Translations under genes and position numbers: made by a program
Notes under the pieces: generated by a model
Told to the model about the DNA's origin: nothing
Database searches by the model: none
Seen by the model: the letters and a program-made list of their open reading frames with translations, nothing else
Assembly (NCBI GenBank): GCA_954871525.1
Contig: OX940868.1
Location: forward strand, 9,414,056-9,478,055
From: Parietaria judaica
Taxonomy: Eukaryota > Streptophyta > Magnoliopsida > Rosales > Urticaceae
Direction: 5' to 3'
Length of the DNA: 64,000 nt
Shown here: in pieces, positions 46,147 to 59,798 of the stretch
Numbering within the stretch: position 1 is the first letter of the stretch
Layout of the letters: each line of letters opens with the position of its first letter

Positions 46147-46414
46147 TGTTTTGGTACCAATTCTCTAGATCTACGAAAAACACAAGAAGAACAAGAAACA
46201 AAGAGAAAAAATAAAAATTTGTGAGAAAAGTTTTTCTCTAATTAATCAAATGAAAAATAACAATAATTGAGTTACGAAAAAAAAAAACACTAACACTAAT
46301 ATTTATAGAGGACCAGAAAACGAAACCCTAGCAAAAACTTCCTAAAATAAACTCAATCAAATTTTCTACATTTATATTCGAATCCTAACAGAATTAGGAA
46401 ACCAAATAATATCA
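46147..46414 (-). mobile_element. 3' LTR of the old truncated Copia element (copy 2)
   Basis: This is the same as 4,763-5,029, with one extra A in a homopolymer. The ends are inferred. Confidence 0.55.
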
Positions 46415-46670
46415 AATCTCCAAACTTGCTCCTCATGTTTTGCACCTTCTGAAAATGGATCTGCTATCTTCTGGTCAAGTGTTCCTCGCAGAGCTGCTAA
46501 GGTCTATTTTTGCATGGGGCATTCCTGGTAGGGGATTTTATGCTAGGGAGCCACTTTTTCCCTAGGTTACTCGTGGTAAGGGCTTTTCTTCTCGGGCACT
46601 TTCATGCTAGGGGAAGTTCCAGTATAGATATTTCCGCTAGCGGTTGAGCCAAGTCTGGCTTAGACTCACA

Positions 46671-48528
46671 TTCTCTCTTGTAAGCTTGAATTGGATCGAG
46701 GTTCTTCACCCCGAGCAACTCTCTCATCTCCACGAAGTTAAATCTTGCTAGAGACTTGGTGAGTATGTCTGCACGCTATTCCCTTGTGCTGACAAACTCC
46801 CAACGATCTCCCGCTTCTCTACACACTCGCGAATATAATGAAACTGAGTGTGTCTGTGTTTGCTTCGACCATGAAAAACTGGGTTCTTCATCAACACTAT
46901 TGTGGACTTGTTGTCCAAGTAGAGTGTAAATGGCTTCTGCTCGGCTCCGGTCACTTCACTTAGTAGCCCCTTCAACCAAATAGCTTGATAAGCTGGTGCG
47001 GTTGCTTCACATGAGGATAGAGCTACAATATTCTGCTTTTGAACGTCATCCCTCCGGTACTCTTCCTATCATCGATGTCACTGGCCAGATCAATTTCAGT
47101 GAAGCCGACTAGCTCTCTTCTAATCCCGTGGCTCTTCCACAGTGGATCCCGAAGTCCGTCGTTCCCTTTACGTAGAACAAGATGTTCTTACCACATGCTA
47201 GTGTGCGCTTGTGGGCTTCTACATGAATCGACTAACTAAGCCGACTACGTGTGAAATATTTGTTTGGGTGTAGTTGAGATACCTCAGTAACCCGATCACG
47301 CTTCTGTATTCCGTGGGATCCAGTTCTTTTCCTTCAGCATCCTTCCCGAGCTGCAGCTTTGCCTCCATTGGGTATTTACTCGGGTTGCAATCCGCCATCT
47401 TAAAGCGATTGATGATCTTCTCCTTGTAGGCCGACTGCTTCAGTGTGACGCAGTTTTTCTTCTTCTCGACCTCGATGCCGAGGTAATATAAAAGTAATCT
47501 AAGGTCACTCATCTTGAATTCGGCCATCACTTCCTCAATGTCTACTTCTTGCCTCTGCACGTAGCCTTCGGCTACTAGCCTTGCCTTGTGCTTTAGGACA
47601 TTGTCCTTGATGTCTTTCTTGAGCTTGTACACCCACTTAAGATCGATGGGCTTCTGATCTTTGGGTAGGTTGGTGAGCTCCCACGTCCTTTTCTTTTCTT
47701 GAGGATTCTAGCTCCTTCTCCATTGCCTCCTGACATTCTTGCTTGCTTTCTGCCTCTTGGTAGTTGGCTGGCTCCTCGGTGCATAACAAGGAAAACTATT
47801 CTAGGTTCATATCCACATCTTATGCCTCTTCGTATACTTCTGCTAGGGGATTGAATCCCCTTGGGCCATCCTTAATCGAGGAATCTCCGAGCTGGACGGG
47901 TTGGTGCTCAGACTGGGTGTCCTGGGTGTACCCGAGCAGGAATCTCTGGTGGGGGTTTAAGAGCTAGTACGGGTACCCAAGCTAGTGGGGTTACCCGAGC
48001 TGGATGTTGCTGACCATCTGTGTTTGACAAAGTCTTCTTCCACTTCGAACTCAACTGCTCTGTTCGGGCTCACTGTTCTGATCGCGCCAATCCCACTTCT
48101 TCTCTTCTTTGAACACGACGTCTCTGCTCATGTGGATCTTGCCGCACTGGGGAAAAAAGTTTATGTGTCCTTGACGCCAAGGTACACCATCGTCTGACTC
48201 CTGTCATCGAGCTTCTTGAGGTGGGAGCCCACCGTCTTCATATACACGATGCGCCGAAACACTCTCACGTCCTCCAGATGGGGTTTCTTCCCGTTCCACA
48301 CCTCGTAGGGGGTGCCTCTCCTAGCGCCTTCGTTGGAAAATAGTTTAGCAAATAGACCGCGTGCCTCGCTGGGACTTGCATGCTCTTCAGCAAACTGTTT
48401 GTTGTGTCCATCATTGTCTAGTTTCATCTCTCCACCATACAATTCTATTGATGAGTGTACGGTACAGTCAGGTGGCGCTCGACTCCTTTCTCATCGCGGA
48501 ACTCTCCGAACTGGTGGGATGTGAAATC
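46671..48528 (-). pseudogene. Truncated Copia pol remnant (copy 2)
   Basis: This is the same decayed integrase, RT and RNase H pieces as 5,286-7,143, with a few substitutions (for example Leu to Ile in the KEKILNRF region). The RT core deletion and the junction with the long LTR are identical, so both predate the duplication. Confidence 0.88.
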
Positions 48529-50851
48529 TGTTGGACGTGTTTCCTTAAACAAGTTGTCTTTTCTCTTTTTGTATTTTGACCAAAGTCGTTGAATAAAAGA
48601 TGTTACTTATTTGTTTTTAATCATATTATAGTTTCCGGTAGAGTAAAATAGAATGCGTTCCATAGTTCATAAATAATGCAATTATGTTATTATTATCATA
48701 ACCGAGTCAATGTAAGGAAGAGTTAATAATCACCATGACTTGATTAACTGAGTGGGAGCTCATTAATCAGATAAGGTCATTAATTTGATTAAGTGATATA
48801 ATCATACTATGAATTAAGTGTGTGTGTGTCACACACACAAGAAGTGAATTAGGTATGAAGCGACTTCATACTGGACTAGACCAGACTTAAACTCCGGAAG
48901 TTATCAAATAAGACCGTCACTGATAAATTGGAGTTGAGTCACTAGTAGATGATCAAATGGATATTCGATCTAAGTTCAGAGTGACCTCGAGCCTGGACTG
49001 TTGAATTTATTGTTCTTTTCTTTAACTATTAAAGAACAGATTTAGTGTCGTTCCCAATGTTGTTATTTTTGGAACATGATAGTTAACATATAAAGGTAGC
49101 TTGGTCATAAAAACATACATCACATAGCTCTCTTCAGCGTCAAGATGATGCATTTGATTGTTAGTTATGGGAAGTGATGGGTCCCGTGCGCAACTTATGA
49201 ATCGAAACAATAAGTGGGTTACTCACAATATTACTAACTGAGTTGAGGATGAAAATACAGTGAGAGGAATAACAATAATCACCGCATGTTTGTGTGTGGA
49301 TCATCAAGTGAAAGATGAATAACCCAAATTTTATTGTATCAATGGGCACCTTGTTATAAAAGAAATAATATATATTTTATCATCAGAGAGTGGAGCCTCG
49401 GGTTTATAGTGGAATAACACCGAGGTTAGAAGAACCACTAGAAGTTCGTTGGAGCTTCAGTGATACGGGTCCATGGTCTCAGGATAGCTCCGGAACAGAT
49501 GATATGTCGTGAGTTAAACATTCGATATATTTTATCATATGTCAGGATTTATAAAACTAAAGTATGGGTCAGATTTTGGAAGTTTTATTTTTGACGTGGC
49601 AAAAATACAAAAATTTGGTGCTGGAAATTTAGCTAATAAAAGAAAGTAGAATTTGGATTTTTTATCAACTGGAAAGTTGTTGGAAATTTAATTCTAACAA
49701 ACTTTGCTTTCGGGAACTAAGTCGTTTTGATGTACGGTTTGTAATTTAAGTAATTTCCAAGTTTCTGATCGGTATCGGGAAATTAAGAAATTATATCACA
49801 TGGCACAGATTTAAATGATGGTGTTGTACCATGACATTATGTGATTTTAATATCAGTTAATTATGATATAATTTAATTATTTGGATTTAATTATTAATAT
49901 TCTTATTAATAATTAATTAATAATGGACATGTATATATGGCATGAATAATTTGAATCTATCAAGAAAGAAAATCAAATTCTATTGCTTGGTAATTAAGCT
50001 TGGAGAGTTGACTTTGTCCTAAATCAAGATAGTCCATTAGATTGGTTATGGAATTAATACCAACCACTGGATCTAGCTTATTGATTTTGAATTTTCCATA
50101 TGCAGACATAGGAAATTTGAATTCTCTTATATAAAGAATTGATTGGATAATTGATTTATTCATGGTTTCCCTATTTGGTCAAATCCCTAATTAGTTAGAA
50201 CAATTGGTGTTTCAATCTTGGCCATTGGTTTGGAATGATTAATTATATTTGCCCATTATAGAATTCAAAATTAGGGAGGAAAACTTACCTAATTGGTTTT
50301 TCCTAGAGCCTATAAATAGAGAGCTCATTCTACACATTTCACACACCTATCCCTATTACAAGAATTATATCTTTCTCTAGAGTCTGTGAATTTCCTAGCC
50401 TCCAAGCTTTCTTTTCTGGTTCAGCTTTGTGAGACATTGTACTCCAGAAGCTTTAACATAACATTCAGTTAAAGTTTTTCGATGAGGTCCTGCCGGTGAA
50501 CGCCACACTTGAGTACGAGGAGTTTCCCTCACCATAGGCGAAGCCCTGCCCAGTTCAGAACGGGCAGCCGAAATCGTCATCACTTGAGGTACGACCTTAT
50601 GCATCTGGTCAATAAATGGAACCTTTATTTACAGTTTATTTATTTCCTATAGACTAGATTATTAATAATGAATTTATGTAAAGTTAAATTGCTAATAATT
50701 TATCGGATCTTGATTTTGGTTATTATCCGATGTTCGATCCGTTGTACGGCTAACAAGTTTTTTGCTATAAATAATTTTTAAATGTTACCTGGACGGTTCA
50801 ACGGCATAAATTGTAATAATATTATCGGGAAACGCAATGAACTTCCCAACA
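48529..50851 (+). mobile_element. Long 5' LTR of the truncated retroelement (copy 2)
   Basis: This is the same LTR as 7,144-9,464 with a 2-bp longer GT run and scattered substitutions. The TATA box is at 50,311-50,318. Confidence 0.75.
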
Positions 50852-52030
50852 ATTAGTATCAGAGCCATGGTTCAAGGATAAATAATACATAATATATTTA
50901 AGGTTTTAAATTGAACGAATTATTTGATGAATAAATTGATTTTAAAATTGAAATTTACAATTTCTAGTATTAAAGTTGATTTAATATTAAGTAATTACCG
51001 GACCTAACTTTTCGGATCGGGTAATGGGCCAACCTGCACTAGGCAGCCTTACCCGTGAGGCAACGGAGTGAGGTTGTTGGAACAGCCCTGAGCACTTTGG
51101 CTTGGCCCAGGCCACGGGAAGCATAGCCCAGGCCATTCGCCCAGCGCGCAAGGGCGCGCCCAGTGAGCGTTGCTCACGCCCAGCGCATAGGCAGCCGACG
51201 TGAAGTGAGGCCTAGCCCAGCGCACGCTACCTGGCATCGTTCGTAGGTTTCAAGGCCCAGCCCGTGGTCAATCCGTGGGCACGTGGGCCCGGGTTTAAGT
51301 CCGATTAGCCCACGTGCTTAATTTTCTTAATAGGGTCGGATTTCTAAATGTGACCCAAAACTAGAACACTTTCAATAAAAATTCTTCATTTTTTTATTCT
51401 AGATTTACATTATCGTTTAAAATAAAAATGGGGTTTTCTTCCATTAGTGTTGAATGTTGATTAAGCTCTACTATCAATTATTTTCTTTTACTTCTCTTAT
51501 TTCTTTTATCTCACAATCGAGTAATTTATTTATTTATTTAAATTTATTATATACTTGTGGATTGCTAATTCATTGACTTATACGATAACAATTTTATATC
51601 TGAACGATACATTTTTTTACTACATTAATATTTATATTGTTATAGGTTCTTTTCGGAGGGTATGATTTCAAATATAATATATGTTAAAATATAATTAATT
51701 TAATTACATAAAAAAATTAATAAGTAAAAACAAAGAACGTTACAAAAAATATTTTAGTGAGAATAATTCTCATTGTTAACATCTAGTGAAGAACAAATTG
51801 GCATTTCGTATATATAATAATGAATAAATTTATCAAGAAAATAGCCATTTTCTTAATTTATTAAATATGTTAAATATTAACATACCCAAAAAAAATTCTT
51901 TTTGATTTTTCACCGAATGCCTCCAAATAAGTTGGGCCAGACTCTCACTCTCCTTGGCCCAGTTAAGTGGTGGGCTCGTTACTATTGCCTCGCTGCATGT
52001 TGCTTCTTTATTGTCGTTTTTTAAGGTTAA
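50852..52030 (+). mobile_element. Primer site and leader of the truncated retroelement (copy 2)
   Basis: This is the counterpart of 9,465-10,629. It carries 14 extra bases in an ATTT run near 51,530, the largest single length change I noted between the copies. Confidence 0.6.
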
Positions 52031-52077
52031 CTAGTTTTACCAGGATGGGGTAATAACACTCCGAAGACGAAGCAGAG
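52031..52077 (-). pseudogene. DUF1985 paralogue A, distal exon fragment (copy 2)
   Basis: This is the same fragment as 10,630-10,676. It ends in the target duplication CAGAG (52,073-52,077) of the Copia insertion. Confidence 0.75.
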
Positions 52078-52898
52078 TGTTGGGCTTATTAGTCAAAAGC
52101 CCAGCCCAAGAATGAGTCTCCCCACTTGAAATAAACGACAGGATTAAACGACCAATGTCGTACGAGGTAAGAAACGACAGAACAAGGTAAGATCACTTTA
52201 TTCAATGTCGAATTAGGGTTTCCTTTACACGAGCTTTCTCTCCTTCTCTCTTCTACCCTCTCTCACGCTCTAACCCTCCTCGCCGCTCTGCTAGGGTTTG
52301 CGATTCCCAGCTACCCACGCCGGAGCTCCGGTCGCCTCTCGCACCCGAAGTTGCCTCCTCCGTCTAGCTGAAGCTCGCGCGTCAATGGCGGCTTCGTCTT
52401 TGCACGTCCCTCCTGGAGAGAAGCTTCCCGTGAAGCTTGAGCTGCCTGAAGGAGAAGATCCCGGCGCCGAAGAAGACTGGACCGTCTTCTTCTTTCCAAA
52501 CGATGAGCTCGTCGCAATCCCGACAAGGACTGAACCTCAAGTCTGCCGCCGAATCCACCGATCGAAGAAGGTAACCTCCGATCTCTGATCTCTTCTTCTC
52601 AGATTCTCCTAGGGCACAGAGTAGAATAGGTATCACGCACTGAGTGTGTGTCTGGGTTGCTCTGTATTGTAGAAACTTCCTTTTAGGGTTTTCTTGTGCA
52701 GTGACCAAGAAGAGTTGAGTAACCTCCTCTTCAACTGATTCTGTTATTTGGGTTTTTCTTCAGGTTGCATGCCGTTGACTCACAGTAAACTGGTCCTTGG
52801 CTGGTGATAGAAGGCGGGTCACTGTGGCTCACAGACGGGGACTTACAATCTCCACCTTGAGCTCAGTGTTACTGCCTCTCACCAGCCCTTTCCTTGCA

Positions 52899-53543
52899 TT
52901 AGGGTTTGTTTTCTGTATTGCCCTCCTCGGTGTTGGTCTCTCCCACTCCGAGTTGAGTTAGGCTTTCTTCGAACTTGTAGACAGGTATCACCTTGGTGAT
53001 CATGTCTGCTGGGTTTTCTTCTGTCCCGATCTTCAACACATTCAGAGCTTTGAGCTCCACAATGTCCTTGACAAAGTGTAAGCGAATGTCAATGTGTTTA
53101 GTCCTCTCGTGATACATCTGGTTTTTACACAGATGTATTGCTGATTGACTATCACAATGAAGATCAAAACTTCCTTGCTCCATTCCCAGTTCAGTTAGAA
53201 GCCCTTTTAGCCATAGACCCTCCTTAGCTGCCTCGGTTACTGCAACGTACTCAGCCTCTGTTGTAGACAGGGCTACAATATGTTGCAGTGACGCTTTCCA
53301 GCTTACAAGGTTCCCAAACACCTTGAAAGCGTATCCCGTAAGGGATCTCCTTTTGTCTAGGTCTCCCACATAATCAGAATCCACATAGCCTTGGATATCT
53401 GACTTCCTCGTGTCTTGAGATGAGTAGTTTAACCCTACTCCACTGCTTCCAGTCAAGTATCTGAGGATCCACTTGACTGCTAGCCAGTGTATCTCACCGG
53501 GGTTTGCCATATACCTGCTCACTAGGCTGACTGCATAGGCCAA
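52899..53543 (-). pseudogene. Copia RNase H domain (copy 2)
   Basis: The 214 codons are nearly identical to 11,498-12,142 (Ser to Ala and Glu to Asp changes). The frame break to the RT is shared. Confidence 0.9.
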
Positions 53544-55476
53544 GTCTTGTGCAGATCATGCCATACATGAGGCTTCCCACTGCACTAGTGTATGGGACCG
53601 TGAGCATCTGCTTCTTCTCTCCTTCTGTCTGTGGGCTAAGCTCATTTGACAGTTTGAAGTGAGGTGCAAGGGGCTGCTTTGAAGCTTTAGCTCTCTCCAT
53701 CTGAAACTTCGAGATGACTTTCTTGAAGTAATCAGTTTGTGAGATGGTGAGTTTTCCTTGCTCTCTGTCTCTTCTAATATCCATTCCCAGAATTCTCCTT
53801 GCCTTTCCCAAGTCTTTCATTTCAAATTCTGATTTCAGTGCTTCCTTCAGCTTTCTAATCTCAGTTGAGCTGCTTGAAACTATGAGCATGTCATCCACAT
53901 ATAAGAGCAGATAGATACTCACTCCAGCCTTATTTCTTCTGAAGTAGACACAATTGTCATGTCTGCTTCGGTGGTAGTGGTTTTTCTGCATGAAGGTATC
54001 AAACCTCTTGTACCACTGCCTTGGGGATTGTTTAAGTCCATACAGGGACTTTTTCAATGAGCACACCCAGTCTTCTTTCCCTTTCTCCACATAACCCTCA
54101 GGTTGTTGCATTAGGATCTTTTCTTCAAGCTCTCCATGAAGGAAAGCTGTCTTAACATCCATCTGTTCTAGTTCTAGGTTGAACTTGGCAATCATGGAGA
54201 GTAGGACTCTGATAGAAGTGTGTTTAACCACTGGGGAAAACACTTCATTGAAGTCAATCCCTTCTCTTTGTGTGAAGCCCTTGGCCACAAGCCTTGCCTT
54301 ATACCTCGTGGACCCTTCTCCCTGATCTCCATGCTTCACCTTGTACAGCCATCTGCATCCAACAACTTTGCAGTTCTTGGGTTTAGGCACTAGAACCCAT
54401 GTGTTGTTTTTGTGAAGAGAGTTCATCTCTTCCTCCATGGCTGCTTTCCATTTATCTGAATGCAGAGACTTAATCGATTCCCCATAGTTGCTGGGTTCTT
54501 CATTAATCTCTGTTCCTGCTGTGTTTAGGGTATAGGCCACCATATCTGCATGCGAGAATCTTCCCGGTGGCCTTACATCCCTTCTGGCTCGATCTCTAGC
54601 CAGCTGGTATTGGTCCAAATCTGTGTCAAGGTCCCCATCACTATCCGAGGACTGCTCCTCAACTGTATCCTCTTGAGTATCTTCCTCAGGTTCTCTGATG
54701 GGCTCCACCTCCAGTTCAAGTCTATCTTCCTTCCTGAATGTTTCTTCGGGGCTTGACTGAGTGTTTTGTGATCCAAGAAACCCATCTTCTCGGAATGTAA
54801 CATCTCTGCTGATGATGCATTTCTTCTTTTCAAGGCACCAAATCCTGTATTCTTTGACTCCATCTGGATATCCCATGAACAGCCCCTTCTTGGCTCTAGG
54901 CACCAGCTTTCCATCATTTACATGATAGTAAGCTATGCAGCCAAATACCCTAAGGTTAGAGTAATCTGCTACATTTCCTGTCCATAGTTCTTGAGGAGTC
55001 TTAAACTCGATTGCTGAGGAAGGCAATCGGTTTATGAGGTAAGCTGCAGTGTGTACAGCTTCTCCCCAGAATTTGATGGACAAGTTAGCCATAGAGAGTA
55101 GGCATCTTACCCTTTCCAAGAGTGTTCTGTTCATTCTCTCAGCCAACCCATTTTGCTGAGGAGTTAGCCTGACAGTCTTGGATCTTCTTATGCCTTCGTT
55201 TTGACAATAGGAGTTGAACTCTTCCGAGAGATATTCAAGTCCATTGTCAGTTCTGAGATGTTTCAGTTTCTTCCCGCAGAGTCTTTCAGTAAGCACCCTC
55301 CATTGTTTGAAAGCATCAAAGGCTTGATCTTTCGACTTGAGTAGGTAGATCCATAGTTTCCTAGAATAGTCATCAATAAAGCTAATGAAGTACCTGTTTC
55401 CTCCATGTGAGTTGACCCGTGCTGGTCCCCAGAGATCTGAATGCACATAGTCCAGAATTCCCTTAGAGTTGTGCAC
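53494..55476 (-). pseudogene. Copia integrase and RT (copy 2)
   Basis: This is the same domains as 12,114-14,201. The open frame starts later because a Gly codon (GGA) became TGA at 55,477-55,479, just after the zinc-finger cysteines. The catalytic D, D and E of integrase and YVDD of RT are retained. Asp replaces Tyr and Glu replaces Gly near YPDGVKEY relative to copy 1. Confidence 0.92.
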
Positions 55477-55594
55477 TCATTTCCCAAACTTCACCCTGTG
55501 CTGTTTACCGAAAACACAATGCTCACAAAATTCCAGCTTTTGCATCCTTTCTCTGCCCAGTATTCCCTTCTGTATAAGGAGCTTGAGTCCCTTT

Positions 55595-56878
55595 TCACTC
55601 ACGTGGCCAAGCCTGTCGTGCCACAGAGTGATTCTGCTTGCAGAGTTTCCTTCCGTGGCTGTGACTTGAGCTGGGACAGCTCCACCTTGAAGGATGTAGA
55701 TTCCATTTTTTTCGTAGCCCCTTCAAGTACATCATGGAGCCTTTGGTGACTTTGATGCACCCATTCCCAGATTTCCAGTTATAGCCTTCTTCTTCTAATT
55801 GTCCAAGAGAAATCAAGTTTCTCTTGAGGCTTGGAACATATCTGGCTTTTTTCAGCTTCCTTAGGGCTCCATCTTCAAGCTTCAAGGTGATTGATCCAAT
55901 TCCCGAGACTCTGCATTGTTCCTCGGTTCCTGTGCTCACATAGCCCCCATCCTTGATCTCACTGTAGCTAGTGAAACAAGCTTTGTCTGGGCACATGTGA
56001 TAAGAACATCCTGAGTCTAGGATCCAAGCCTCTTGGATGTTGAAAGGGGTGGTGTTGAGAACCTCAGCACTGTCATAACCATCCGAGACATTTGAAGCAC
56101 TCCCACTTTCATCTTCTTCCCTATGTCTTCTGTGTGGCTTCTACGGTCTTTTCTCTGGGCAGTTTCTCTTGAAATGACCCTCCTTGTGACAGTTGAAACA
56201 CTTTAGGTTCCTCGGTCTTGATTTAGACCTCGAAGGGTTCCTGTTTCCCGGGTTGTCTCTTCTGGGATTCCTCCCACGGACATAGAGGCTTTCAGCCCCG
56301 GGATCTTTCTTCTCCTGTTTCCGATTATTTTCCTTGGCCAAAATTGCACTTTTGACTTCATCTAATGTGAGTGTTTCTCTTCCACCGAACATTAGCATAT
56401 CATGCAATTGTTCATATGATGAGGGCAAGGATCTAAGTAGCAGTAGAGCTTGATCTTCATCGTCTACTTTAATCCCTACATTTTCAAGATCGATGATTAC
56501 CTTGGTGAAGTCATCGAGGTGATCTTGAAGGGGTTTCCCTTGAGACATCTTTATGTTGTAGAGTCTTTGCTTCAGAAACAGGCGGTTTGTCCGGGACTTG
56601 GTCATGTAGGTCGCTTCTAGTTTTGACCAAATCCCATAGGCTGATGTTTGCTGTGTAACCTCCCTCAGAACTCGGTCTGATAGGCTGAGGATGAGGGCAC
56701 TGTGTGCCTTGGCGAGTAATTCAGCTTTTGCCTTGGCTTCCATAGTTGGAAGGTCCTTTTCTTCCTGCAGTGCTGAATCAAGCCCTTGCTGAACAAGCAA
56801 GGCCCTCATCTTCATCTTCCATAACCCAAAATCATTCTTCCCGTTGAACTTTTCCATGTCGAATTTCGCACTGGCCAT
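55595..56878 (-). pseudogene. Copia gag and protease start with extra stop (copy 2)
   Basis: This is the counterpart of 14,194-15,477. A Gln codon just after the zinc knuckle became TAG at 56,141-56,143, splitting gag from protease. The A7 frameshift (complement of 55,706-55,712) is shared with copy 1. Copy 2 is therefore blocked at two more places than copy 1. Confidence 0.92.
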
Positions 56879-57738
56879 TCTTGACTTTCTTGAAGATTTC
56901 TTGATCGCCGGAGAACGCTGCTGGTCGCCGGAATCCTCTTCTGATCGCCTTGAAGGCTCTGATACCACTTGTTGGGCTTATTAGTCAAAAGCCCAGCCCA
57001 AGAATGAGTCTCCCCACTTGAAATAAACGACAGGATTAAACGACCAATGTCGTACGAGGTAAGAAACGACAGAACAAGGTAAGATCACTTTATTCAATGT
57101 CGAATTAGGGTTTCCTTTACACGAGCTTTCTCTCCTTCTCTCCTCTACCCTCTCTCACGCTCTAACCCTCCTCGCCGCTCTGCTAGGGTTTGCGATTCCC
57201 AGCTACCCACGCCGGAGCTCCGGTCGCCTCTCGCACCCGAAGTTGCCTCCTCCGTCTAGCTGAAGCTCGCGCGTCAATGGCGGCTTCGTCTTTGCACGTC
57301 CCTCCTGGAGAGAAGCTTCCCGTGAAGCTTGAGCTGCCTGAAGGAGAAGATCCCGGCGCCGAAGAAGACTGGACCGTCTTCTTCTTTCCAAACGATGAAG
57401 TCGTCGCAATCCCGACAAGGACTGAACCTCAAGTCTGCCGCCGAATCCACCGATCGAAGAAGGTAACCTCCGATCTCTGATCTCTTCTTCTCAGATTCTC
57501 CTAGGGCACAGAGTAGAATAGGTATCACGCACTGAGTGTGTGTCTGGGTTGCTCTGTATTGTAGAAACTTCCTTTTAGGGTTTTCTTGTGCAGTGACCAA
57601 GAAGAGTTGAGTAACCTCCTCTTCAACTGATTCTGTTATTTGGGTTTTTCTTCAGGTTGCATGCCGTTGACTCACAGTCAACGGTCCTTGGCTGGTGATA
57701 GAAGGCGGGTCACTGTGGCTCACAGACAGGGACTTACA

Positions 57739-59380
57739 CAGAGGCATGGCAACCTTCTCTTGTCGTCGCTGCTCACAATCGGATGAAGATGACTATTATC
57801 TAATTTGGACAACAACATTCCTAATGTGACCGAAGATCCTGGATCTGGCCACATCCGTTGCTTGAATGCGTCATTATTTTCGAAGCCTCTTCCAACAATA
57901 GCTTCAAGGTTCGGCTCGGGTCCGTAATTCAGCCCGGTGATGATGGCAAATTCTCGAACCCCTTATCGTAAGGGAACATTGTTTACCAACATCCACAGCT
58001 CGTATGACTCTTGATGTGTAGTGCATCTCGAAAACAAATTCCAGAACAGTTGGGGAGAGTACTCGCCGGAACCATTGAGTCCACCCCACGTTCAGGTTCT
58101 CCTTACTGATATTTGTGATCGTCAAGAAGTTTGCTCCTTCGGTGAAGACCTCACACTCGTACAACTCGTCCGGTCGGAGGATAGTGTATAACTAATTTTG
58201 CCAAAAAAAAAAAAATCATAACTTGAATAGTATTGCGTTTAGAAAAATTCGGTAATGTATCATCCCTAAGTGTATAACAGTATTGAATGCATGCATCGTA
58301 ATATATATTTACGAACCGACACTACATATAGCGGTAATGCGAAAATAGATAGCAGACAACTACAGACCAAATTTGAATCTTCATAGAAAATCTCTTGTAG
58401 AGACCATAAACCCTAACTAATTGCGGCATTCATGCACAATCTTTGGTCAAGACGGGTGTTAGGTCCCCAACCTTTCAAAGTGTGGGCAAAAATACAAAAC
58501 GTTTGTTAAATGTAAAATCCGTTGGTCCTCCCGTTAGGGATGTTAAATTATGTTGATGAGGCATCGTTAAACTGTCAAATGGACTGCCAACTTGTAATAT
58601 TAATTACATAACTTAATTAATAAGAATAAATTAAATCATATTTTAATTATGATTAAAAAAAATTAAATAAATAATTTGTACTCTCCCCTAAAAATCTAAC
58701 AGACTCTTCGTCAAACATGACTAAAATTTTAAAAAACAACGGATTATTAAACACGAATAAAATTTGCAAAGATTACATAACGACAATTTATTAGAAACGA
58801 CAAATATTTTGGAAAAACGACCGATTATTAAAAACAACTATAATTTAAAAAACGACATAGTAAAAATGTGAATAATATTGAAGCACGAGTTTAAAAATAG
58901 GAACTACGCGTTAAATAAGTATTGCTCGTTAATTTAAAGTTTTAATTTCTTTTGTGAATCATAATTAAAATATTTTAATTTATTCATATTAATTAGGTTA
59001 TGTAATAAATATTACAAGTTGGCAATCCATTTGATAGTTTAACGATGCCACATCAGCATAATTTAACATACCTAACGGAATAACTAACAAATTTTACATT
59101 CAACAAATGTTGTGTATTTTTGCCCACACTTTGAAAGGTTGGGGACCTAACACCCCTCTTGACCAAAAGTTGTGCATTATTGCCGTAATTAACCCTCATT
59201 ATTTACTGAAATTTCAAAAAAAGAAATTTCTTAATTGCATGCATCATTCTTATTCGTAAACAATCTCTAGAATTACCGCTAAAAACTTACCAGGAATCAC
59301 ACTAACATCATTACAAGTACAAACAGCTAACCATGCACATGTGAAACATTAAGATTACAGTAACAGACACTTACCTCCAT
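57739..59380 (-). pseudogene. DUF1985 paralogue A, 5' part (copy 2)
   Basis: This is the same broken gene as 16,338-17,976, with the same shared TAA, deletion and Copia insertion. A poly-A run in the intron is 3 bases longer. Confidence 0.8.
58414..59194. mobile_element. Long-armed MITE in intron 1 of DUF1985-A (copy 2)
   Basis: This is the counterpart of 17,010-17,790, with the same arms and a few substitutions. Confidence 0.75.
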
Positions 59381-59798
59381 TATGTTGGCTTGTGGAAGAT
59401 GATGGTCGATGGGGAAAGTGAGGATACTCGTGAAACGTCTTTGTTCTCGAAGAAAAACGAACACAGCAGAAGAGAACGAAGAATACCAAAATTAGGGCGA
59501 GAAGGAGGTCCTGAAATCGCAGGTTCGAGAAAGAGAGAGAACCGACATGCGAAAATGGAAAAAAGAAAAAAGAAAAAATCCAACTGCCTAAAGGGTAAAA
59601 TCGAGATTTCATTAAATACAGTGTAAAAAGAAAAGGCAGATTCATCATTTACTTTTATTAGAGTTCTAAAATAAATCTAAAATAAAAATTTTCGAGTTGT
59701 TGGGCTTTAAAAATAATTCGAAAAGAAATTCTTTTTTATATAACCTCAAAGCCCTAAAACCTCTGAATCACCGCACCACTGCTCGCAGCAGCTCGAAA

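Larger units (their letters stand above)
52078..57738 (-). mobile_element. Young Copia retrotransposon (copy 2)
   Basis: This is the same insertion as 10,677-16,337, with CAGAG at 52,073-52,077 and 57,739-57,743. It is more damaged, with two nonsense changes absent from copy 1 in addition to the two shared frameshifts. The LTRs are 52,078-52,847 and 56,970-57,738 and differ at about 5 positions plus one indel. Confidence 0.97.
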
